A stretch of 5,079 bases of DNA from JBEKYH01 sp049511115 (GTDB lineage Bacteria > Planctomycetota > Phycisphaerae > Tepidisphaerales > Tepidisphaeraceae), in contig JBEKYH010000388.1 of assembly GCA_049511115.1 (NCBI GenBank), positions 1 to 5,079 of the forward strand, written 5' to 3'. The notes beneath the pieces were generated by a model, which saw nothing but the letters and a program-made list of their open reading frames with translations, made no database searches and had not been told where the DNA came from. Of the stretch, positions 1-5,079 are shown one piece after another. The translations under genes and the position numbers were made by a program. How positions within the stretch are numbered: position 1 is the stretch's first letter; each line of letters opens with the position of its first letter.

Positions 1-1865
1 GTCCGCGCCCGCGGCGCGATCAGGCTTGTATCCACCGGCTCATAAGTAATCTGCGGCGCGTCGGCCGACTTGTCGTAGCGGGCGATGGTCGCCTTGAGGA
101 AATTGGCGTCATCGCGCTCGGGATACGCCGGCTTAAAATGCGCCCCGCGCGATTCGTTGCGCTGCAGCGCCCCTTTTAATATTGCCTCTGCGAGCACAAT
201 CATGTCGCGCGTGGCCCGGGCGAAAGAGAGATTCTGGTTCGTCCACATCCCCGTGTCGGAAAGCTTCACCTTCCGATACCGCTGCTTCCATTCCTGGCAG
301 CGGGCCAGCGTGAGTTCGAGCTTGTCGTTGTGCCGCACGACCGTGCAATGGTCGGTCATCCATCGGCCCATCTCCTGCCAGAGCAGATAGGGATTCTCAT
401 CGCCCTGATTGGAGATCAGCCAATTGGCCCGATCGTTCTCCTGCTTCACGACTGCGTCGAACGCGGACTGCGGCGCATCCGCCGATGCGAGGGGTGCGTT
501 GACGCAATAATTCTTGACGCATAGGCCGCCGAACAAGCCGTCGAAGATGCACGACAGCAGGCTGTTTGCGCCGAGGCGGTTGGCTCCGTGATAGGCGAAA
601 TTGGCCTCGCCCATCGCGTAGAGGCCGGGGATGTTCGTGGAGAGATTATCCGGGTCGCCGGTCTTGAGGCCGCCGGTTTTTTCGTCCTTCTTGAAACCGA
701 CCCAGAGCCCGCCCATGCTGTAATGCACGGCCGGGAATATCTTCATCGGCTCATCCAGCGGGTCGGTGCCGACGAATCGCTCGTAGATTTCCAGGATTCC
801 CTCGAGCTTGGCCAGCACCTTCTCGCGGCCGATCTCCTTGACCGTGTCGCGCAGGTCGAGATAGACCATGTTGCCGCCGCCGACGCCGTATCCATCCTGG
901 CAAATCTGGAAAATCTCGCGCGTGGCGATATCGCGCGGGACGAGGTTGCCGTATTTGGGATACCGCTCCTCGAGGAAATAAAACCGCTCATTTTCCGGCA
1001 CCGAATTGGGCGCCCGCGACGCATTGGGATGCGGCTTCCACGCGCCATTCTCTTTCACGGCCGGCACCCAGACGCGGCCGCCTTCGCCGCGGGCGGATTC
1101 GGAAATCAAGCGGCATTTATCCTCGCCGGGAATCGCGGTGGGATGCACCTGGATCAATTCGGGATTGCCATATTTCGCCCCCGCCTGATAGCAGCGCGAG
1201 GTTGCCCCGCCGGTGCAGATGACCGACATGGTGCTCTTGCCGAAGATCATGCCATTGCCTCCGGTGGCGATGACGACGGCATCGGCCCTGAAGGCGCGCA
1301 CCTGCATCGTCCGCATGTCCTGGGCCACGATCCCCACGCACGCCGGTGAACCGCCCGCGTCCACAATCACCGGCCAGAGAAATTCCCAGAATTCATATTT
1401 CTGGACATGCCCCTCGACTTCATGGCGGCGCACCTGCTCATCGAGGGCGTACAGCAATTGCTGCCCCGTCGTCGCGCCGGCGAAAAATGTGCGCTTAATC
1501 AAACTCCCGCCAAAAAGCCGCAGCGAGCGCTGGCCCTCGGGCGTGCGATTGAAAGGCACGCCCATGCGATCGAGAAGATCAATGATCTTGGGCGCCCAAT
1601 AGCACAGTTCGTGCACCGGCGGCTGGTCCGCGAGAAAATCGCCGCCCAGGACCGTCTCGTCGAAATGCACCCACTCGCTGTAACCCTGCTGGCGCGCGAT
1701 ATCGTTGCAGGCGTTGATTCCGCCTTGCGCGCAGACGCTGTGGCTGCGCTTCACCGGCACCATCGAGAACAGATCGACGTGCACGCCTTCCTCGGCCAGC
1801 CTCATCGCGCAGGCCAGTCCCGCCAATCCGCCGCCGACGACTATGACACGATGCTTGGACGCCAT
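1..1865 (-). CDS. sdhA: Succinate dehydrogenase / fumarate reductase flavoprotein subunit (SdhA), 3' end missing
   Basis: This is the FAD-carrying catalytic subunit of respiratory complex II. It oxidises succinate to fumarate on the inner face of the cytoplasmic membrane and passes electrons to the iron-sulphur subunit. Reading the minus strand from ATG at 1865 gives 621 open codons that leave the left edge without a stop. Visible landmarks are the dinucleotide-binding motif VVGGGLAG (residues 9-16), the RSHSVCAQGGIN segment with His42 as the likely covalent FAD attachment site, HPTAIPGE with His241, SARGEGGR with the likely proton-shuttle Arg259, HYSMGG with His381, and HGANRLGANS with His426 and Arg430 of the substrate site. 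All key residues are present. The start is supported by GAGG about 9 bases upstream, overlapping the stop codon of the DinB-family gene 10 bases away. The length already exceeds the Bacillus type (about 586), so this is the longer FrdA/SdhA variety and probably lacks only a short C-terminus. SdhA versus FrdA direction cannot be decided from sequence; the b558-type anchor next door favours SdhA. Confidence 0.96.
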   Translation of the reverse strand, partial: MASKHRVIVVGGGLAGLACAMRLAEEGVHVDLFSMVPVKRSHSVCAQGGINACNDIARQQGYSEWVHFDETVLGGDFLADQPPVHELCYWAPKIIDLLDRMGVPFNRTPEGQRSLRLFGGSLIKRTFFAGATTGQQLLYALDEQVRRHEVEGHVQKYEFWEFLWPVIVDAGGSPACVGIVAQDMRTMQVRAFRADAVVIATGGNGMIFGKSTMSVICTGGATSRCYQAGAKYGNPELIQVHPTAIPGEDKCRLISESARGEGGRVWVPAVKENGAWKPHPNASRAPNSVPENERFYFLEERYPKYGNLVPRDIATREIFQICQDGYGVGGGNMVYLDLRDTVKEIGREKVLAKLEGILEIYERFVGTDPLDEPMKIFPAVHYSMGGLWVGFKKDEKTGGLKTGDPDNLSTNIPGLYAMGEANFAYHGANRLGANSLLSCIFDGLFGGLCVKNYCVNAPLASADAPQSAFDAVVKQENDRANWLISNQGDENPYLLWQEMGRWMTDHCTVVRHNDKLELTLARCQEWKQRYRKVKLSDTGMWTNQNLSFARATRDMIVLAEAILKGALQRNESRGAHFKPAYPERDDANFLKATIARYDKSADAPQITYEPVDTSLIAPRAR

Positions 1866-1875
1866 GAACGCAACC

Positions 1876-2349
1876 TCATTTCGCTGCAAGCAGCAGCTTC
1901 CGTTTCTGGTGGATGAATTTCAAATGATGATCGACGTGGTTGGCAATGCGCTGGAGCATCTCCGCCAGGGATATCGCCCCAACCTCGGTGTGCATTCCCT
2001 TGCGCGCAAACGCCGCCTCGGGCAATTTGCGGAGGATTCGCGCGGTCTGGCGGGAATTAATTTCCATCAGGTCCAGCGCGTCCGGCAAGGATTGATCGTG
2101 GTAATGCAGGCTCTTGGTGAACTGTGTCTCGTCGTAAGACTGCAAAACCGCGTTATCCATGGCGACGATGCGCTTGAGCCGGTCCGCGCCGATCAGGTCG
2201 CTGTCGGCCAGATGAATGACAATCTGCTGAATCGACCACGTCCCCGGCACCGGGAATGACTTCACCTGCTCGTCGCTCAGTCCCGCCACGGCAGCGCGCA
2301 CGTTGGCGGGGCCGTGCTCATATTTGTCGATCCACTCGTTAATCGTCAT
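1876..2349 (-). CDS. DinB-family (DinB_2-like) putative metal-dependent protein
   Basis: This 157-residue protein resembles the DinB/YfiT-like four-helix-bundle superfamily, which includes metal-dependent thiol S-transferases and many proteins of unknown activity. The family signature is visible: an N-terminal helix, the PVPGTWSIQQIVIHLADSD segment with His46, and a C-terminal NHVDHHLKFIH segment with His138 and His142 in HxxxH spacing. Together these give the usual three-histidine metal site. No signal peptide or membrane segment is seen, so it is probably cytoplasmic. A strong Shine-Dalgarno sequence (AGGAAGGA) sits just before the ATG. The gene lies 29 bases after sdhC and 10 bases before sdhA on the same strand, so it should be transcribed within the sdh operon. 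That is an odd place for this family, since sdhC and sdhA are normally adjacent. The substrate and any link to complex II are unknown; thiol or small-molecule detoxification is only a family-level guess. Confidence 0.87.
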   Translation of the reverse strand: MTINEWIDKYEHGPANVRAAVAGLSDEQVKSFPVPGTWSIQQIVIHLADSDLIGADRLKRIVAMDNAVLQSYDETQFTKSLHYHDQSLPDALDLMEINSRQTARILRKLPEAAFARKGMHTEVGAISLAEMLQRIANHVDHHLKFIHQKRKLLLAAK

Positions 2350-2378
2350 GTCCTTCCTCTATCTCAACCGCGCCGCGA

Positions 2379-3092
2379 CTATCCGTGCTGCATCAGGGCC
2401 GCCGATGTCAGCGTGGCGACCAGGGCCGTCATCCCGCACGCAAAGGTAAACAGGAATATGGCCAGGCAGACCCATCCCCAGCGCCGCTGCGCGCCGGAGG
2501 TGACGGTCAGGCCCCAGGAAATCGCGGCCGTCCAGAAGCCGTTGGCCAGGTGGTAGCAGGCCGCGAGGATGCCGACGGGATAGACGAACCAGCCGATAAA
2601 CCAGTTGGCATTCATGTGGGCGATGGTCGATTCCGACGCATGCCACGGATCAAACTTCAAACTCGCCGCCCACCATCCCTTCATGGCCGTCACATGGAAA
2701 AAAATAAACGCCACCAGCAGCAACGCACTGATCCGCTGGAAGACGTAAAAAATGTTCTTGCTGTATGGGTACTCCTTGATATTAGGCTGCGCCTTATAGG
2801 TGAGCCACAACCCGTAAAACGTGTGATACAAAATCGGCAGATAAATCAGCGTCCACTCCACCGGCGTCAACAGGGGGATGGAATGGATCGAATTCACCTG
2901 CCGCTGATAAACGGTGAGCGGATCGCCGGGCCGATATCCCTCGACGAGGGTCGCGTTGACCAGCAGATGCACCATCACATATCCGCCAAAGAGAATGCCC
3001 GTGAGCGAGTGCAGCCGCCGCAGATGAAACGGCATATGGCGAGCGAGGGCGCTTGGATGGGAGGGTTCAGCGGGTAAGGTGGTTGCGGTCAT
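2379..3092 (-). CDS. sdhC: Succinate dehydrogenase cytochrome b558 subunit (SdhC)
   Basis: This is the membrane anchor of complex II. It binds haem and carries electrons between the iron-sulphur subunit and the quinone pool. The 237-residue protein shows five hydrophobic helices at roughly 29-49, 79-99, 118-138, 164-187 and 206-230, the layout of the single-subunit, two-haem Bacillus-type cytochrome b558 family. It opens with the family hallmark RRLHSLTG (residues 25-32). The four histidines matching the haem ligands of B. subtilis SdhC by position and context are His42 (MVHLLVN), His90 (ILYHTFYG), His133 (FFHVTA) and His181 (CYHLANGFW). The N-terminus is about 15 residues longer than the Bacillus protein. 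Because one polypeptide carries all five helices, no separate sdhD is expected. The start is supported by AAGGAA a few bases upstream of the ATG. It is the first gene of the minus-strand operon, followed by the DinB-family gene and sdhA, and a strong promoter lies about 30 bases upstream. Confidence 0.95.
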   Translation of the reverse strand: MTATTLPAEPSHPSALARHMPFHLRRLHSLTGILFGGYVMVHLLVNATLVEGYRPGDPLTVYQRQVNSIHSIPLLTPVEWTLIYLPILYHTFYGLWLTYKAQPNIKEYPYSKNIFYVFQRISALLLVAFIFFHVTAMKGWWAASLKFDPWHASESTIAHMNANWFIGWFVYPVGILAACYHLANGFWTAAISWGLTVTSGAQRRWGWVCLAIFLFTFACGMTALVATLTSAALMQHG

Positions 3093-3127
3093 GGTTTCCT
3101 TCAGATCGTGACTTTTCCAAGGTTGGG

Positions 3128-3156
3128 ATTATAGGGGCCTATGCGGGGGGTGCCAA
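3128..3156 (-). promoter_or_regulatory. Sigma70-type promoter for the sdhC-dinB-sdhA operon
   Basis: On the minus strand, TTGGCA (3156-3151; 5 of 6 bases match the TTGACA consensus) is followed after exactly 17 bases by a perfect TATAAT (3133-3128). Transcription would start near 3121, giving a leader of about 29 bases that holds the sdhC ribosome binding site. It is the only near-consensus promoter seen in the intergenic region and is correctly oriented for sdhC. Assignment rests on consensus match and position alone. Confidence 0.72.
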
Positions 3157-3166
3157 ACGGTTGGCA
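3151..3166. promoter_or_regulatory. Inverted repeat over the sdh -35 box, possible operator
   Basis: TGCCAA and TTGGCA form a perfect 6-base inverted repeat with a 4-base centre (ACGG). The left arm is the reverse complement of the -35 element of the sdh promoter, so a dimeric regulator bound here would block or alter polymerase access. The arms are short and no known regulator site is recognised; chance occurrence is possible. Confidence 0.35.
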
Positions 3167-3265
3167 GCACTCGTCGCCCACGTTCAAGTCCTAGGTGGTC
3201 GCGCGGTCCACTTTCAGCGAACCGAGTATTGTGCAGATGCCCGCGTGATCCGAAGCTGGAAGCTG

Positions 3266-3294
3266 TTGGGTATACCGGAGAATTGCAGTATCCT
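3266..3294 (+). promoter_or_regulatory. Weak candidate promoter for the plus-strand cassette
   Basis: TTGGGT (3266-3271) and TATCCT (3289-3294) are separated by 17 bases and would start transcription near 3301, about 22 bases before the ATG at 3324. The match is only 3 of 6 and 4 of 6 to the sigma70 consensus, so support comes mainly from spacing and position. Another, non-sigma70 signal in 3167-3323 is equally possible. Confidence 0.25.
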
Positions 3295-3323
3295 TTAGAC
3301 GGCAATAAGGCAAGGCAACCCGA

Positions 3324-3860
3324 ATGTCATTAACGGAAAATAATGTAAAGGCTGAACTTAGCTATGCCGCTCTGCACGCGGTTGCAGCCCAATGCGGTTT
3401 CGGGTGTTCGGCGGCTCCGAGACACGAGGACGATGGCGGCGTCGATGCGACCGTTCATATACGCGCCAAGCTCGATTCCGACTCGTTCCTGAAGGATTTT
3501 CATCTCAACGTGCAGTTAAAGGCGACCTCGCACGAGTTGTCTCGTCCAAACGACCGATACTCCTATCCATTGACATCCGCCCATTACAATAAGCTTCGGG
3601 ACCCAGACGTGGATATCCAACGTGTGCTAGTGGTATTGCTGCTGCCGGACGATCGTTCAGAGTGGCTTCGGGTCTCGCCGCTGGAACTTGTGCTCAAAGG
3701 ACGACTGCGTTGGACAAGCATTCGAAATGCTCCGGCTCTGTCGGAAGCGCAACAGTCGGTTACAATCGGATTGCCAGACGGGAGAGTTCTGACTCCAGCC
3801 ACCTTGAGAGAACTTGCTGTCAAGAGGTCGAAAGGAGAGTGGGTTGACCATGCCATCTGA
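3324..3860 (+). CDS. DUF4365-type protein, PD-(D/E)xK nuclease-like fold
   Basis: This 178-residue protein resembles the DUF4365 family, which is predicted to share the restriction-endonuclease-like fold. The expected core is visible near the N-terminus: a helix carrying Glu11 (VKAELSY), a glycine-rich turn leading to Asp41 (DDGGVDATV, residues 36-44), and the strand NVQLKAT with Gln64-x-Lys66. The last motif is the QxK variant of (D/E)xK, also known from Mrr-like nucleases. The rest, including a hydrophobic strand VLVVLLLP (about 100-107) followed by WLRVSPLEL, fits the C-terminal half of DUF4365. No membrane or signal segment is seen. ATG 3324 is preceded by AAGG with a spacing of 8 bases, an adequate but modest ribosome binding site. 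It is the first gene of the plus-strand cassette, and its last 11 bases overlap the next gene, which implies coupled translation. Whether it cuts DNA, and its role, are inference. The family assignment is from motif pattern by eye. Confidence 0.75.
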   Translation: MSLTENNVKAELSYAALHAVAAQCGFGCSAAPRHEDDGGVDATVHIRAKLDSDSFLKDFHLNVQLKATSHELSRPNDRYSYPLTSAHYNKLRDPDVDIQRVLVVLLLPDDRSEWLRVSPLELVLKGRLRWTSIRNAPALSEAQQSVTIGLPDGRVLTPATLRELAVKRSKGEWVDHAI

Positions 3861-5022
3861 CCTACTTGAACAATTGGCGAGGATATCTCCGAATGACGCG
3901 CGCGGTTATGTGAAGGCGAAGGGGTGGAGACGTCAAATGCCCGATGTTGGACGTTTGGCGGTCTTTCAACATCCAGCAAGTGACTTGGATCAAGTTCTGC
4001 TTCCACTTGAACCCCAGCGATCAGATTACGCGGATCGAATGGCGGATGCGATTGACAAATTGGTTGAGATCGAACGTCGTCCCGCGCCGGTCATTCTCTT
4101 CGACATCACGAACTATGACGCCGATGTAATGCGCTTTAGGGTCGCATCGTCAACAACAGAGAGAGGAACTTTGCCGCTCGAAGATGCAATCAACTTGCTG
4201 GCTGGGGCGAAGAAATCCCTTATGTCGGCGGCGCACTCGGTGCTCGCGCCGCGAAAGTTTCACCCTTGGCTCGGTCGTAGCGAGGCCGATGAGCTTCTAA
4301 AATCTTGCCGGATGGGCCAAACTGAACGAGGCAGTTTTACGCTCACGATCTCATGTCCTCTTCGTTCGGTCGAGCCGCAAGCCGGCGTGACCGACCATGG
4401 GGCCGAACCATTCGCACGGCGAACAACGCGTTTGCTGACGGAATCCGTGGCGCGCATATGGGCCTCCATCCGGTCCGACAGCATTTTTGAGGCATTGGAG
4501 GCTCTGCCTGGGCAGCCCGTTATTAGCGCGAATCTGTGCGAAGCGATTCTGAAAATGCGGCCAGAACACGATGACGCGGCGCTTTTCTTCAGCGCTTCGT
4601 GGGCGGCGGCAATACCTAATGGAACCGATTCCGTTGGACCTACAGCGATTAGTTTCCAAGCCGATGATTTCGCCGAGATCGAAAACCTGTACGATCAACT
4701 GAAGCCGGAGACGAGGCCCGCAACCGAGTATTTCGTGGGCCAGGTGGATCAACTGAAGGGCGGCCTCTCCGAAGAAAACGCACGTCAAGGAGAGGTCGTT
4801 CTGTCGCTATTCGATACTGTAACCGAAGAAGTGCTGAAAACACGCGCCAATCTTGACGTGGAGCAATATAAGCTTGCCGACGAACTGCATATGAGCGGTG
4901 AAATGCTGGTTGTTCATGGAAGAATCCAAAGAGGACGGCGGGTCTCACGACTAAGTGAAATTCGGCGGTTTGAGAGATTCAATCCCGAAAGTACCCATCT
5001 CCAATCGCCGACCGGAAATTAA
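3850..5022 (+). CDS. Uncharacterised 390-residue protein, partner of the DUF4365-type protein
   Basis: I do not recognise this protein's family. It is predicted soluble, with no signal peptide or membrane helix. The N-terminal half has an alternating strand pattern (VILFDITNYDADVMRFRVAS, about residues 81-100), a possible alpha/beta domain. The middle contains helices and an acidic stretch (DDFAEIENLYDQLKP). The C-terminus carries SGEMLVVHGRIQRGRRVSRL (349-368) followed by SEIRRFERF, a strand-turn-strand pattern rich in arginine that could form a small barrel or nucleic-acid-binding element; that reading is inference. The ATG at 3850 is preferred. It overlaps the upstream gene by 11 bases and has AGGAG (3833-3837) 12 bases before it. 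That spacing is long, so TTG at 3844 (6-base spacing) is a real alternative start; an in-frame ATG at 3814 lies upstream of the AGGAG and is less likely. The tight overlap on both ends (next gene starts at its stop) argues that the products act together. Confidence 0.85.
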   Translation: MPSDLLEQLARISPNDARGYVKAKGWRRQMPDVGRLAVFQHPASDLDQVLLPLEPQRSDYADRMADAIDKLVEIERRPAPVILFDITNYDADVMRFRVASSTTERGTLPLEDAINLLAGAKKSLMSAAHSVLAPRKFHPWLGRSEADELLKSCRMGQTERGSFTLTISCPLRSVEPQAGVTDHGAEPFARRTTRLLTESVARIWASIRSDSIFEALEALPGQPVISANLCEAILKMRPEHDDAALFFSASWAAAIPNGTDSVGPTAISFQADDFAEIENLYDQLKPETRPATEYFVGQVDQLKGGLSEENARQGEVVLSLFDTVTEEVLKTRANLDVEQYKLADELHMSGEMLVVHGRIQRGRRVSRLSEIRRFERFNPESTHLQSPTGN

Positions 5023-5079
5023 TGACGCCTGTGAAGCTGCCAATCAAGCTTGGGACTTCTTGGGCTTCCAATTTCGTTA
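5022..5079 (+). CDS. Start of a third cassette gene, cut by the window edge
   Basis: The stop codon of the preceding gene (TAA, 5020-5022) overlaps an ATG at 5022 in a TAATG arrangement typical of translational coupling. The frame stays open for 19 codons to the end of the window and begins MTPVKLPIKLGTSWASNFV. The only nearby Shine-Dalgarno-like bases are GGAAA within the end of the upstream gene, consistent with re-initiation rather than independent loading. The fragment is too short to assign a function, and chance openness over 19 codons cannot be excluded. Confidence 0.55.
   Translation, partial: MTPVKLPIKLGTSWASNFV

Noticed and set aside
588..1349. Long plus-strand open frame (253 codons) opposite sdhA
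   Set aside because: It is antisense to sdhA, whose active-site motifs are intact over the same bases. The frame is an artefact of GC-rich codon use and its product resembles no known protein.
1407..2259. Plus-strand frames opposite the start of sdhA and the DinB-family gene
   Set aside because: Both overlap well-supported minus-strand genes and show no domain features of their own.
2385..3077. Plus-strand open frame (230 codons) opposite sdhC
   Set aside because: The minus-strand SdhC has all four haem histidines and five membrane helices; the opposite-strand product is low-complexity, charged and has no plausible ribosome binding site.
3053..3298. Small plus-strand frame across the intergenic region (81 codons)
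   Set aside because: It starts inside sdhC antisense, crosses the sdh promoter, has no good ribosome binding site and its product looks random.
3814..3849. Twelve-residue N-terminal extension of the 390-residue protein from ATG 3814
   Set aside because: The AGGAG ribosome binding site lies inside this extension, so starts at 3850 (ATG) or 3844 (TTG) are better supported.
4351..4948. Minus-strand frames opposite the 390-residue gene
   Set aside because: They overlap one another and the coupled plus-strand gene, and have no recognisable features.

Overview
The window looks like a piece of a bacterial chromosome with two gene blocks that point away from each other around a 231-base intergenic region (3093-3323). 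The organism is most likely a moderately GC-rich Gram-negative or deep-branching bacterium. The combination of a five-helix, di-haem type succinate dehydrogenase cytochrome b and a long SdhA (more than 620 residues) suits lineages such as Planctomycetota, Acidobacteriota or Verrucomicrobiota. Planctomycetota is my first guess from resemblance only; no rRNA or marker gene in the window settles it.

Left block (1-3092, minus strand): an sdh (succinate dehydrogenase, respiratory complex II) operon read right to left. sdhC (cytochrome b558 subunit, 3092-2379) is followed 29 bases later by a small DinB-family protein (2349-1876) and 10 bases later by sdhA (flavoprotein, from 1865), which runs off the left edge without a stop. 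The iron-sulphur subunit sdhB would be expected just beyond the window. A near-consensus sigma70-type promoter (TTGGCA, 17 bases, TATAAT; 3156-3128) lies directly upstream of sdhC. A perfect 6-base inverted repeat (3151-3166) covers its -35 element and could be an operator. The unusual point is the DinB-family gene placed between sdhC and sdhA.

Right block (3324-5079, plus strand): a tightly packed cassette of at least three reading frames. The first encodes a 178-residue DUF4365-type protein with a PD-(D/E)xK nuclease-like signature (E11, D41, Q64-x-K66). The second, overlapping it by 11 bases, encodes a 390-residue protein of no family I recognise. The third starts at 5022 through a TAATG stop/start overlap and leaves the window after 19 codons. 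By eye this block is less GC-rich and uses more mixed codons than the sdh block, as expected of an accessory insertion. Its function is unknown; a nuclease-like protein translationally coupled to an uncharacterised partner is compatible with a DNA-targeting or anti-phage module, but nothing in the window proves that.

No RNA genes, CRISPR arrays, transposases or convincing terminators were seen. The only non-coding stretch of any size is 3093-3323, which holds the sdh promoter and a weaker candidate promoter for the right block.
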